A stretch of 64,000 nucleotides of DNA from Nitrosomonas sp. Is35 (GCF_033063295.1 NZ_JAWJZH010000001.1:2790001-2854000), one strand, 5' to 3'; shown: positions 27,075 to 36,035, counted from the stretch's first letter. A program made the numbers and translations. The notes: a model not told the origin generated them from the sequence alone.

Positions 27075-27114
27075 TAATGTTGAAAACTGCATCCGCCGGT
27101 TAGGGGATGAAAAC

Positions 27115-27148
27115 GGGCCAATTTATACTTAACTGGATAAATTGGCCC
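27115..27148. terminator. Bidirectional terminator
   Basis: Perfect 12-bp stem GGGCCAATTTAT / ATAAATTGGCCC with a 10-base loop, lying between the convergent di-heme cytochrome and P-type ATPase genes, one base from the ATPase stop. Confidence 0.8.
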
Positions 27149-27149
27149 T

Positions 27150-29867
27150 TCATAAATTCTTCAATCCCCTGCGCCGCAACCAGTATTTTTCACATTCAAT
27201 CGCTATAAACAAAATCAAACTCACTGCGGCAATACGTCCCCAAGCCGCAGCATCCAGTGCAACGGTACCAAATAATTGTTGCATGACGGGTAAATAAGTA
27301 AGCAGCAACTGCAATATCAGTAACGAACCCGCCGCCAACACCACATAGCGATTACCCAGCATGCCCTGACGCGAACACACGGAAGCGATCAAATAGCGGC
27401 AATTGAATAAGTAGACAATTTCACATAGCACCAGCACATTCACCACCACGGTACGGCCAAGCTCAACACTCGAACCTTGCGCCAGCTCCCAGAAATATAA
27501 GGCAAAGCTGCCACCAATCATCAAAAGCGTGACAAAAACGATACGCCACACCAGGAAGCCCGACAAAACCGGCGCACGGGGATCATGCGGCGGGCGCGAC
27601 ATCACATTCATTTCGGGCCGTTCAAACGAAAGAGAAATCGCCAAAGTCACCGTCGTGACCATATTGATCCATAAAATTTGCAGCGGCGTAATTGGTAACG
27701 CCATACCAAACATGATGGCCAGCAGCACCAATCCGGCTTCACCGCCATTGGTCGGCAGCACATACACCATTGTTTTGCGGATATTATCGTAAACTGTGCG
27801 GCCTTCTTCTACGGCATGCGCAATTGACGCAAAATTATCGTCCGTCAGTACCATTTCAGCCGCTTCCTTAGCCACCTCGGTACCTTTCCGTCCCATGGCT
27901 ACACCGATATCGGCGCGCTTTAAGGCTGGCGCATCGTTCACACCGTCGCCGGTCATGGCAACAATTTCACCGTTATTCTGTAAAGCGTTCACCAGACGCA
28001 GCTTGTGCCCCGGATCGGCGCGGGCAAAAATATCCACATCCGCAGCCGCCCGGCGCAATTGCGCATCGTCCATTCCATCCAGCTCAATTCCCGTCACGGT
28101 CTGCTGACCATCCCCAATGCCCAGGCTTGCACCAATCGCAGCAGCGGTGATGCGGTGATCGCCGGTAATCATTTTGACGCGTATGCCCGCGGCATGACAT
28201 TGCTGCACAGCGGCAATCGCTTCCTCGCGCGGCGGATCCATAATGCCAACCAAGCCGAGCAAAGTGAATCCGGTTTCCACATCGGACATCGCCAATGTGT
28301 GCTGCTTTACCGGCATCACACGGCTGGCAATGGCGAGGATACGCTGTCCGTTCTCGCTTGCTTCGCGTATTCTGGCCTGCCAGAAATCGGACTGAAGCGG
28401 GCGGTCTTCCCCTTGGCTACGCTGATGACTGCACATAACCAGCACTCTTTCCGGCGCGCCTTTGACATAAACCAGGCTTTGCCCGGTGTGATCATGATGC
28501 AGTGTCGCCATAAAGCGGTGCTCCGGCTCAAACGGAATCACATCAATGCGCGGCAGCTGCTCATGTTCCCGCGCGGGATCCAGCGCGGCCTTCGTCGCCA
28601 AGGTAATCAGCGCACCTTCTGTCGGATCGCCTTGTATCTCCCAAGTATCATCGCCCTGCCGCAGTAATGCGTCATTACACAACAAACCGGCGCGGCACAG
28701 CTCCCGCAGATCGGCATGACCGGCGCTGGAAATTTCCGCGCCATCCCGGCTAAAACCGCCCTTTGGCGCATAACCCGCGCCACTGACCTGCAATTGATCG
28801 CCGGCAGTGATTACGCGTTGCACGGTCATCTCATTGCGCGTCAGCGTTCCGGTCTTGTCGGTGCAAATGACCGTTACGGCCCCCAGCGTTTCAACCGCCG
28901 GGAGTCTGCGCACAATGGCGCTGCGCCGCGCCATATTCTGCACTCCCAATGCCAGCGTGATCGTCATGATGGCCGGTAACTCTTCCGGGATAGCCGCGAT
29001 CGCCATACTGACTGCCGCCATAAAAATTTCACTGAGCGGATAGTCTTGCCACAACAATCCATACACAAAAATACCAGCGGCCAGCAATAAAACCACCAGC
29101 GTCAGCCAACGGGCAAAAATCGCCATTTGCCGCAGGAGCGGCGAGGTCAGCTTATCGACTTGCGCGATCATCTGACTGATACGGCCGATCTCGGTCTGCT
29201 GGCCGGTGGCAACCACGATACCCGTTCCTTGTCCATAAACCACCAGCGTACCGGAGTACGCCATGCAGAACCGGTCTCCGATAGCTGTCACGGCCTCAAC
29301 CGCACTGATGGATTTCTCCACCGCTTGCGATTCTCCGGTCAATGCAGCTTCCTCGATACGCAGGTTTTTACAATGGAGCAAGCGCAAATCGGCCGGTACC
29401 TTATCGCCCGATTGCAGCAGGACAATATCACCGGGCACCAGTTGCTCTGTCGGAATCTGTTCCCGTTGACCCGCGTGTATCACAATCGCAGAAAGCGACA
29501 GCATGTGCCGGATTGCATTGAGCGCTTTTTCCGCTTTGCCTTCTTGCACGAAACCGATGATGGCATTAATGACCACCACACCCAGAATGACACCGCTATC
29601 CACCCAATGCCCGAGAACCGCCGTCAGCACGGATGCAACCAGCAAGATATAAATCAGCACATTATGAAACTGCAATAGAAACCGCATCACGGCACTCTTC
29701 GCCTGCGGAGTCTTCAAACGGTTTGCGCCATAGCGCTCAAGCCGCTGCTGCACTTCCGTTTGCGATAGTCCGTCGCTTCCGGTATTCAGCGCATCCAGCG
29801 TGTGCTGCGGTGGATAGGTATGCCATGCGGGTGTACCGTTGGCTTCCGATGCGTGTTCATGCGGCAT
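27150..29867 (-). CDS. P-type cation-transporting ATPase (P2-like)
   Basis: The 905-residue inner-membrane pump has an N-terminal cation-ATPase domain (WHTYPPQHTLDALNTGSDGLS), the actuator motif LTGES, the phosphorylation site CTDKTGTLTRNEMTV near residue 335, KGAPERVL in the nucleotide domain, and MTGDGVNDAPALKRADIG. M4 has AAIPEELPAIM, like Ca2+ pumps. In M6, however, where SERCA has NLVTDG this protein has NMVTTV, so the calcium-binding Asp is absent. Substrate is therefore uncertain (Ca2+, Mg2+, Mn2+, Na+/K+ or H+). Single gene ending at a bidirectional terminator. Confidence 0.9.
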   Translation of the reverse strand: MPHEHASEANGTPAWHTYPPQHTLDALNTGSDGLSQTEVQQRLERYGANRLKTPQAKSAVMRFLLQFHNVLIYILLVASVLTAVLGHWVDSGVILGVVVINAIIGFVQEGKAEKALNAIRHMLSLSAIVIHAGQREQIPTEQLVPGDIVLLQSGDKVPADLRLLHCKNLRIEEAALTGESQAVEKSISAVEAVTAIGDRFCMAYSGTLVVYGQGTGIVVATGQQTEIGRISQMIAQVDKLTSPLLRQMAIFARWLTLVVLLLAAGIFVYGLLWQDYPLSEIFMAAVSMAIAAIPEELPAIMTITLALGVQNMARRSAIVRRLPAVETLGAVTVICTDKTGTLTRNEMTVQRVITAGDQLQVSGAGYAPKGGFSRDGAEISSAGHADLRELCRAGLLCNDALLRQGDDTWEIQGDPTEGALITLATKAALDPAREHEQLPRIDVIPFEPEHRFMATLHHDHTGQSLVYVKGAPERVLVMCSHQRSQGEDRPLQSDFWQARIREASENGQRILAIASRVMPVKQHTLAMSDVETGFTLLGLVGIMDPPREEAIAAVQQCHAAGIRVKMITGDHRITAAAIGASLGIGDGQQTVTGIELDGMDDAQLRRAAADVDIFARADPGHKLRLVNALQNNGEIVAMTGDGVNDAPALKRADIGVAMGRKGTEVAKEAAEMVLTDDNFASIAHAVEEGRTVYDNIRKTMVYVLPTNGGEAGLVLLAIMFGMALPITPLQILWINMVTTVTLAISLSFERPEMNVMSRPPHDPRAPVLSGFLVWRIVFVTLLMIGGSFALYFWELAQGSSVELGRTVVVNVLVLCEIVYLFNCRYLIASVCSRQGMLGNRYVVLAAGSLLILQLLLTYLPVMQQLFGTVALDAAAWGRIAAVSLILFIAIECEKYWLRRRGLKNL

Positions 29868-30014
29868 GAGCGTTTTTCCTTTGATGAAATTTGTCGGATT
29901 GCATTGCGTCCATTCAATAGACCGGAACCGGCAGGAATAATTTGTATTTCATTATTCAGTCCGGCTACAATGAAAACAATCTTTTTTCACTTAACACAGC
30001 AAATGGGGCTTTCT

Positions 30015-30530
30015 ATGAAATACTCTATCATTCTGATTACGCTGGCGGGCATGTTGTTTACCGGCCTTACACAAGCATCGGGTGGCCGCGTGCCATTCGC
30101 GCACCAGGTAATTCCCGTACAAAATTACAGCCGCGCTACGGAACAAGTCGCCATATCAGGAATGATCAGCGATGGCGGCGTGCAAGCACTATCAGCTACC
30201 GGCTTCAAAACGGTTATTGATTTGCGTACCAAAAACGAAGGAACTGCCGAAGAAAAAGGATTGGTCGACTCGGTTGGTATCGCCTATTTCAACATCCCAA
30301 CGACAGTGGCCGGTATCACTAAGGAGCAAGTGGCCCAATTCGCCAAAGTGTTCCAATCGGTGCAAACGCCAGTACTGATTCATTGCGGATCGGGTAACCG
30401 GGCCAGTGCCATGTGGGCCAGCTATCGCATCACCCAAGGCATCGATCCGGAAGTCGCCATTGCAGATGCCCGGAAAACCGGATTGCGCCCTCCACTGGAA
30501 GAAAAACTACGTGAAATCATGCTGAACTGA
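30015..30530 (+). CDS. Exported DUF442 / beta-lactamase-hydrolase-like phosphatase
   Basis: From ATG 30015 the product is 171 residues: a signal peptide (SIILITLAGMLFTGLTQAS) and a protein-tyrosine-phosphatase-like domain with the Cys-X5-Arg loop LIHCGSGNRASAMW. The frame is open upstream to 29802, but ATG 30015 gives the signal peptide directly. In many proteobacteria this domain is fused to, or encoded beside, a persulfide dioxygenase in BigR-controlled operons. Here it lies near an ArsR regulator, YeeE/YedE halves and such a dioxygenase-like gene. Substrate unknown. Confidence 0.82.
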   Translation: MKYSIILITLAGMLFTGLTQASGGRVPFAHQVIPVQNYSRATEQVAISGMISDGGVQALSATGFKTVIDLRTKNEGTAEEKGLVDSVGIAYFNIPTTVAGITKEQVAQFAKVFQSVQTPVLIHCGSGNRASAMWASYRITQGIDPEVAIADARKTGLRPPLEEKLREIMLN

Positions 30531-30592
30531 ACGTTAGCTTCACTTGCCAACCGGCTCAACGCAATTTAACAACATCCATGAACGAAACACTT

Positions 30593-30627
30593 GCAGGAAC
30601 TACAGCGGCCTCTGCTGTAGTTCCTGC
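30593..30627 (+). terminator. Terminator of the DUF442 gene
   Basis: Perfect 14-bp stem GCAGGAACTACAGC / GCTGTAGTTCCTGC with a 7-base loop and a short TTT after it, about 60 bp past the stop. Confidence 0.75.
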
Positions 30628-30780
30628 TTTGCTGTTGGTAATCAGCAGGTCATCAAACATACTCCTTATAACCCACTGATAGAATAAGACAATCGAAAAA
30701 ATCTGCTAAAAACGGTATCACGAAAAACTGCCGTCAAAACGAACTGCTCAAGCCGGTATCAGTATGATCGCGCCCTTCCT

Positions 30781-31107
30781 TCAATCGGGATGATTTTTAC
30801 AATACAGACTGAATAAAGTTTCCATGATTTTGACGGCGTCCTGGCTTGCCAAACTGTAGTAAATGTATTTCCCTTTACGCTCCGTCGCAACCAAATTCTC
30901 TTCACGCAACACCGTCAATTGCTGCGACAAGGTGGGTTGATGAATTCCCAGCAATTCTTCCAGCTCCCCCACATTACGGGTTCCTTTGGTCAATTCGCAT
31001 AAAATGAGCAGCCGGTCTTCGTTAGCCAATATTTTCAGTAAAGCGCAGGCCTCCGATGCGGATGAATGCAGCGCTGCGATATTGTTTAAGGCTGAATCTG
31101 TTTTCAT
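30781..31107 (-). CDS. ArsR-family repressor, BigR/SqrR-like thiol sensor
   Basis: The 108-residue winged-helix protein has CALLKILANEDRLLILCELT at the N-terminus, recognition region LGIHQPTLSQQLTVLREE and wing ERKGKYIYYSL. Cys37 and Cys103 are 66 residues apart, the same spacing as the Cys pair that forms a polysulfide bridge in SqrR and BigR. Metal-site Cys of ArsR/SmtB type are not seen. It most likely represses the YeeE/YedE and persulfide dioxygenase-like genes and is relieved by reactive sulfur. It lies about 100 bp after the YeeE/YedE genes on the same strand. Confidence 0.85.
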   Translation of the reverse strand: MKTDSALNNIAALHSSASEACALLKILANEDRLLILCELTKGTRNVGELEELLGIHQPTLSQQLTVLREENLVATERKGKYIYYSLASQDAVKIMETLFSLYCKNHPD

Positions 31108-31203
31108 GATTAATTAATTCTTTACGTTAACTTATGTTAATAAGACTAGGATAATAAAATAATATTTATCTGACATTCAAGATTCTAATTCATTTACATC
31201 AAA

Positions 31204-31617
31204 TCAGCCACGATCTTGCATTATTTGGTAGATCCCCATCCCCAGTAGCATCGCAACCAGAAACACCAGAGCATCACCGTTGCCCGTTCCCATTAATACC
31301 AAGGCCGGCCCGGGACAAATGCCTGCAATTCCCCAGCCAATTCCGAACAAGAGACTCCCTAAAAGCAAGCGGCTATCTACTTTAGCCACACCAGGTATCT
31401 GCATCGGTAAACCGAGATAGGATTGCTCACGCTTTCTTGCCAGCATAAAAGCAACAGTACCAACAGTCACTGCACCGCCCATCACCCATAGCAACGTAGC
31501 ATCCCAATCGCCTGTCACATCAAGAAATGCCAAAACCAATGCCGGATTAACCATGCCTGAGCCGATGATTCCGAAACCGAAAATAATCCCAGCGATTAAC
31601 GCGATAAAACTCACCAT
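31204..31617 (-). CDS. YeeE/YedE half-transporter (DUF6691 type)
   Basis: Small membrane protein with about four hydrophobic segments and the motif GIGWGIAGICPGPALVLMG, whose Cys is conserved in YeeE/YedE thiosulfate or sulfur-compound carriers. The ATG at 31617 is chosen over the open frame from 31638 because GGAG lies 6 bp before it. It is the C-terminal half; the N-terminal half is the gene 30 bp upstream. Probably moves a sulfur compound across the inner membrane. Confidence 0.87.
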   Translation of the reverse strand: MVSFIALIAGIIFGFGIIGSGMVNPALVLAFLDVTGDWDATLLWVMGGAVTVGTVAFMLARKREQSYLGLPMQIPGVAKVDSRLLLGSLLFGIGWGIAGICPGPALVLMGTGNGDALVFLVAMLLGMGIYQIMQDRG

Positions 31618-31647
31618 TTTGATTCTCCAATAATCCATTTATCCAGG

Positions 31648-32076
31648 CTAAACTAAAACATGCCGCAATAAATAAACCGCTGCGAAACCAGTCAGCATGA
31701 ATACCACCGTCGCTGCAATGGAGCGCGGCGACCCGCGCGATAGACCGCACACGCCATGACCGCTGGTACACCCCGAACCCAGACGGGTACCATAGCCCAC
31801 CAGCAGACCAGCAAGCGCGAGCATCGCATGGCTGGTTTCTATTTGTATTGGCGGCATGTCAAAAAAAAGCTTCCAGATGACCGCCGACACTATAAGTCCA
31901 AAAATAAACGCAACACGCCAACTGATGTCGCCTTTTTTTACCCGGTATAATCCACCCACAATCCCGGATATGCCTGCAATGCGGCCGTCAAAAAATAATA
32001 GCAAAGTCACCGCAATTCCTATGACAAAACCACCGGTCAGCGCATGCCATGGTACTAAATCAAAAGTGATGGACAT
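31648..32076 (-). CDS. YeeE/YedE half-transporter (N-terminal half)
   Basis: The 142-residue membrane protein has the signature YGTRLGSGCTSGHGVCGLSR, with the conserved Cys of the transport path, and hydrophobic segments before and after. Strong RBS GAAGGAGG before the ATG. It pairs with the DUF6691 half downstream to form one transporter split in two genes, as is common in bigR operons. It reads divergently from the persulfide dioxygenase-like gene. Confidence 0.88.
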   Translation of the reverse strand: MSITFDLVPWHALTGGFVIGIAVTLLLFFDGRIAGISGIVGGLYRVKKGDISWRVAFIFGLIVSAVIWKLFFDMPPIQIETSHAMLALAGLLVGYGTRLGSGCTSGHGVCGLSRGSPRSIAATVVFMLTGFAAVYLLRHVLV

Positions 32077-32126
32077 GGTTGATTTCCTCCTTCTATTGCA
32101 TTTCGATCACAATGCATAAATTAATT

Positions 32127-32169
32127 ACAATATGTAATATTGTATAATTATAGATAAATGCAATATAAT
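32127..32169. promoter_or_regulatory. Divergent promoter region with candidate ArsR operator
   Basis: Inverted repeat ACAATA-TGTAA-TATTGT at 32127-32143 in a very AT-rich 131-bp divergent region. For the rightward gene, TTGTAT (32140-32145) and TATAAT (32164-32169) form a candidate promoter with an 18-bp spacer, so a repressor on the repeat would cover the -35. Likely the site of the BigR/SqrR-like regulator; direct evidence is lacking. Confidence 0.55.
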
Positions 32170-32207
32170 ATGTAAGATTTTTCCTAATAATATAACAGGA
32201 GAACGCA

Positions 32208-33068
32208 ATGAAGCCTACTATTCAAGCATTCTACGATCCGGCAACCTGGACCGTCAGTTATGTTGTTTTTGACGAATCGGGCGGAAATTGCGCCATTATT
32301 GATCCAGTTCTGGATTACGATCCCAAATCGGGCAGAACCAGCACGTATTCTGCTGACAAGTTGATTGCATTCATCCGTGAACGGCGGTTATCGGTAGAGT
32401 GGATACTGGAAACGCATGCGCACGCGGATCATTTGTCATCCGCCGATTACCTCAAACATCAAGTAGGTGGAAAAACCGGCATTGGTGATCATATTCCCGC
32501 CGTACAGAAGACCTTCACGAAAATTTTCAATCTCGGCGATGAATTTGTCCCTAACGGCCATCATTTCGATCACCTGTTTGCTGATGGCGAGTTATTCTCA
32601 GTTGGGAATCTAACGGGCAAAGCCATCTCCGTATCCGGCCACACCCCCGCTGATTTAGCATATCAATTCGATGATGCCGTGTTTGTGGGCGATACACTCT
32701 TCATGCCGGACATAGGTACGGCACGTGCGGATTTCCCGGGAGGGGATGCGCATCAGCTATTTCATTCCATCCGGAAAATACTGGCTCTGTCGCCAACAAC
32801 ACGGCTCTTTATGTGTCATGACTACCCTCCCGCCACGCGCGCGGCCGCATGGGAAAGCACCGTGGCACTACAACGCGCGCACAATATTCATGTTCATGAC
32901 GGTATTGACGAAAACACCTTTGTCAGCATGCGTAATCGCCGTGATGCAACCCTGGAGATGCCCAATTTATTGCTGCCTTCGATACAGGTGAATATCAGAG
33001 CGGGGAAACTGCCGCCGGTCGAGACAAATGGTGTTGCCTACTTTAAGATACCGGTCAATTTGATTTGA
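32208..33068 (+). CDS. Metallo-beta-lactamase-fold hydrolase, persulfide-dioxygenase-like (Blh/ETHE1 group)
   Basis: The 286-residue protein has the metal motif ETHAHADHLSSADYL, then SVSGHTPADLAY, FVGDTLFMPDIGTARADFPGG and FMCHDYPPA, the pattern of ETHE1-like sulfur dioxygenases. These oxidise glutathione persulfide to sulfite using one Fe(II). The context of YeeE/YedE halves, DUF442 phosphatase and BigR/SqrR-like repressor strongly supports sulfide or persulfide detoxification. RBS AGGAGAA before the ATG. Confidence 0.88.
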   Translation: MKPTIQAFYDPATWTVSYVVFDESGGNCAIIDPVLDYDPKSGRTSTYSADKLIAFIRERRLSVEWILETHAHADHLSSADYLKHQVGGKTGIGDHIPAVQKTFTKIFNLGDEFVPNGHHFDHLFADGELFSVGNLTGKAISVSGHTPADLAYQFDDAVFVGDTLFMPDIGTARADFPGGDAHQLFHSIRKILALSPTTRLFMCHDYPPATRAAAWESTVALQRAHNIHVHDGIDENTFVSMRNRRDATLEMPNLLLPSIQVNIRAGKLPPVETNGVAYFKIPVNLI

Positions 33069-33113
33069 TGTAACCTACTGTGAATGACTTAAGACGACGA
33101 CTTTATCATCGGT

Positions 33114-34130
33114 TTATACCTGCACTGTGACAAAATTCCCATAGCGCTGATCAAATTTAATGGCAATAAAACGAGTTCCAACCGAAAGCCCTTTTTTCTC
33201 ATGCCGCTTATGCGTTACTTCAGCCACGGCCTGAAAACTGGGCGCATCAATTTTAATGACGTCATTGGAATCGAGCATCTCAGTAGTCATGAAGCGTATT
33301 CCCATCGGTGAAAGATCCTGGCATGTGCCCAGGCATGGCTGCCCCGGCCAGAATAAGTAAAACTCAAACCTTCCACTGATATTGATCCGCCGCATGGCGC
33401 GCTGCGATGACTCCAGATTCTCATGATGCAATAAAAGCAATGGGCTCCCGCATTCGAGACAATTTTCACTTTGATACACGCCGGGTTGCGGCACATTGGG
33501 CGTTTTGCAAAACGAGCAATAACGCGTGATAACTGGCCGATACTGCTCAACAGCAAATTGTGATGCATTGCTTTCCCGAACCGTCAATCCAGACAAGCTA
33601 TTATTTTGTTGCGTGATTTTTCTCGCTGCACGAAACAATCCTCCCGCGAATATATCATCATATTGTTGACGCATCCTGGGATCGGACAAAATTCGATAGG
33701 CTTCATCAAGTAACGCGGTATCTCCGGCAGTACTCTTTTTTAGCGCCAGATAACTAGCCTTGATTGTGGCAATCGGCGCATCGGGCTGGATTTGCAGTAT
33801 CCGGTAATAATTGCGTTGATTCAATCCGGATAACTGTTCACTTCTGGCGCTTTCTACTTCAATTTCCGTTTTAGAACCCAGCGCACCCTGGCTCAGCACT
33901 CTAATATGATAACGTTTCAGCAACTCACGATCATAAGCAGCACGCTTAATAGGATCCCGCAAGGTGCTATAAGCTATATTGAGTAAACTGGCATTCCAAT
34001 CCGGACTATTCAGATCAGCACGAATGTTCAGCTTTTGCATCAACACCCGATAGCTCTCCGTTATCACCGCCATCGGAGCATCGGGCTGAACATGTAGAAT
34101 TCGATAAAAATTACGCCGTTCGATCATCAC
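33114..34130 (-). CDS. Tandem J-like domains, zinc ribbon and PilZ domain protein
   Basis: The 338-residue cytosolic protein has four parts. Two J-like domains (about residues 6-70, NFYRILHVQPDAPMAVITESY, in part; and 105-160, YYRILQIQPDAPIATIKASY) both lack the HPD motif needed to stimulate DnaK. A CxxC...CxxC zinc ribbon follows (CSFCKTP, CLECGSP). The C-terminal PilZ domain keeps both c-di-GMP motifs, RAMRR and DLSPMG. It may couple c-di-GMP level to a protein partner. No co-directional neighbour. The combination is unusual to me. Confidence 0.7.
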   Translation of the reverse strand: MMIERRNFYRILHVQPDAPMAVITESYRVLMQKLNIRADLNSPDWNASLLNIAYSTLRDPIKRAAYDRELLKRYHIRVLSQGALGSKTEIEVESARSEQLSGLNQRNYYRILQIQPDAPIATIKASYLALKKSTAGDTALLDEAYRILSDPRMRQQYDDIFAGGLFRAARKITQQNNSLSGLTVRESNASQFAVEQYRPVITRYCSFCKTPNVPQPGVYQSENCLECGSPLLLLHHENLESSQRAMRRINISGRFEFYLFWPGQPCLGTCQDLSPMGIRFMTTEMLDSNDVIKIDAPSFQAVAEVTHKRHEKKGLSVGTRFIAIKFDQRYGNFVTVQV

Positions 34131-34360
34131 TGTAGAATCAAATCGCCTTACTCATTCATGATGAGCAGCTCAATTGTTTACAAAAACTTTAACTATACAT
34201 CTCAATAGCTTGCAATCACCTAAACAGCAAATTTGCAGTATACACTTATCTATTGACTTCACCAATAAAACCCCTGCAAATTTTGATGGCTATTCGGACT
34301 CATCTACTTTTCGCTATTCCAGTATCAAAAAGCCGCTCAAACAAAATTTCTAGCGAGGTC

Positions 34361-34414
34361 TTGCATTTCATCATGAATTACATATAATGAGAATCATTCT
34401 CATTATATGTAATT
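34361..34414 (+). promoter_or_regulatory. hemP promoter with long Fur-type palindrome
   Basis: A 39-bp palindrome, perfect except for its central base, spans 34376-34414. Its core ATAATGAGAATCATTCTC closely matches the Fur box. A -35 TTGCAT (34361-34366) and -10 TATAAT (34383-34388), 16 bp apart, precede hemP, and the palindrome covers the -10. Iron repression through Fur is the natural reading. Confidence 0.82.
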
Positions 34415-34424
34415 CTAATTAACC

Positions 34425-34610
34425 ATGAATACTACAAACCCATCTCAAGTAATCGTAAGAAATTCACCCAAACCTGATTTATTGAATTTAAGTACATTGA
34501 TCAATAGCGATGTGCTATTCAAGAATGGCGATGTTGTGCTGATACTGCATAAAGGCGAGCAATATTCGCTGCGCCGCACCCGGAATGGCAAGTTAATTCT
34601 GAACAAATAG
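34425..34610 (+). CDS. hemP: Hemin uptake protein HemP
   Basis: The 61-residue protein ends with the HemP signature: INSDVLFKNGDVVLILHKGEQ (in part) followed by YSLRRTRNGKLILNK. HemP family members are small proteins found with haem uptake genes, with a suggested regulatory role. No haem receptor follows here. The gene starts 10 bp after the Fur-type palindrome. Confidence 0.85.
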   Translation: MNTTNPSQVIVRNSPKPDLLNLSTLINSDVLFKNGDVVLILHKGEQYSLRRTRNGKLILNK

Positions 34611-34833
34611 TGGATAAAAGACACATATCATGTATATTAATGCGTGCAATCTGTTAGCACTCTCGCTAGCCGTAAATCATCATGAACCGTAAGGCTGAGT
34701 GGATGCCTAATCTGGGGTAATGCCGGGGTTTCCTCTGCAAGAATGCTGGATCCAGCAAGTGATAAATACCATACAGAGCAATATCTTCTCACCACCCGGA
34801 TACATCAAGAGAGATTCATCTTAGGAGCTAAAA

Positions 34834-35298
34834 ATGAAAGGTAACGCAGATATTATTCGCTGGTTGAATCAGCAATTGCAACATGAACTAACTGCCATTA
34901 ACCAATATTTTCTTCATGCACGCATGTACAAAAACTGGGGATTCAACAGTTTGGGAAAACACGAGTTTGAAGAATCGTGCGAAGAGATGAAACATGCCGA
35001 TGCATTAATTGAACGGATCCTGCTACTGGAAGGATTACCCAATTTGCAGGATCTCGGTAAGTTGATGATCGGAGAGACCGCTGAAGAATGCGTCGCATGC
35101 GATTTAAAACTTGAGTTAGCTTCGCGAGGCACACTGCTCGCCGCAATAGCGGCTTGCGAATCAGTGCAGGATTATGTATCACGCGAAGTTTTTGAACGAA
35201 TTTTGGAAGATACCGAGGAACACATTGATTGGTTGGAAACTCAACTCAGTGTCATGCAAAAAACCGGTATTCATAACTGGCTACAAAGTCAGATGTAG
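34834..35298 (+). CDS. bfr: Bacterioferritin
   Basis: Iron-storage protein of 154 residues. All ferroxidase ligands are present: Glu18 and Tyr25 ([10 protein letters not shown]), Glu51 and His54 with the haem-binding Met52 (EEMKHAD), Glu94 (AACESVQDY region) and Glu127/His130 ([14 protein letters not shown]). RBS TAGGAG lies 7 bp before the ATG. The 223 bp between hemP and bfr hold no gene that I can support. The place beside hemP and a Fur-type site points to iron homeostasis. Confidence 0.95.
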   Translation: MKGNADIIRWLNQQLQHELTAINQYFLHARMYKNWGFNSLGKHEFEESCEEMKHADALIERILLLEGLPNLQDLGKLMIGETAEECVACDLKLELASRGTLLAAIAACESVQDYVSREVFERILEDTEEHIDWLETQLSVMQKTGIHNWLQSQM

Positions 35299-35417
35299 TT
35301 TTTTCTGCCGCTGAAGTTTACCTCTTCCTTCTTCAGCGGCACATTCAGCCAGCCAGCCTGTCTCCAGGTCAGCCAGCCAATTTTTTATTCGCTGATGATT
35401 TTTTAGGAGATATCACA

Positions 35418-36035
35418 ATGAAATTTCTAAAGAAACTGGCATTGGCCAATACCACCGGCACGATTCCTCATAATCATTTCACGGTTTCAAAACCCACGGA
35501 TACTTTTTTATCCTGCTGCTTACGCAGTCTCACACAACTGTCACGCGCGTGGAAGCAAAGTCTCGATCACGCCAGCTCAAAGATTACCAGTTCCCGCAGG
35601 AGATCGGATAAGAGCACCCCTGTCGCTAATTGGGCACCGCTGGTCAAAGCGAGGTATTCAACTGAGGCCAACAAAAAGTACAACCAAACGAGCCATCAAA
35701 ATAATTCCGGTTGCCGGTTAGCTGGACGATCTGTTTTATGTGTTGGGGGCCGGATTAAGCTTTATCCGGAATACAACCGATTGGTAAAAAATTGTGACGG
35801 TTGTTTCATGGGATTCCATGGCGGCTCGCACGATTATTTGGAGGACTTGCCGCAACTCTTGAAACAAGCAGATATGATCATTTGCCCGGTTGACTGCGTG
35901 AATCATGAAGCTTTTTTCACTGTAAAACATTACTGCAAGTATTCCGGCAAACCGTGCGTGCTGCTTGCGCATTCCGAAGTTAATACTTTTGAAGCGGGGA
36001 TTGGAGTTCTGGTTGCAATGGCTACATCAGGATAA
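35418..36035 (+). CDS. DUF2325 domain protein
   Basis: The 205-residue protein has a basic, low-complexity N-terminal region of about 100 residues, then a DUF2325 domain: SVLCVGGRIKLYPEYNRLV, GFHGGSHDYLEDLPQLLKQA, MIICPVDCVNHEAFFTVKHY and CKYSGKPCVLL. Function unknown; family members often lie near iron and ferritin genes, as here beside bfr. RBS TAGGAGAT before the ATG. Confidence 0.78.
   Translation: MKFLKKLALANTTGTIPHNHFTVSKPTDTFLSCCLRSLTQLSRAWKQSLDHASSKITSSRRRSDKSTPVANWAPLVKARYSTEANKKYNQTSHQNNSGCRLAGRSVLCVGGRIKLYPEYNRLVKNCDGCFMGFHGGSHDYLEDLPQLLKQADMIICPVDCVNHEAFFTVKHYCKYSGKPCVLLAHSEVNTFEAGIGVLVAMATSG

Noticed and set aside
28005..28667. 220-codon plus-strand frame inside the P-type ATPase gene
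   Set aside because: Antisense shadow of a strongly conserved coding region; composition His/Arg/Gln-rich with no family likeness.
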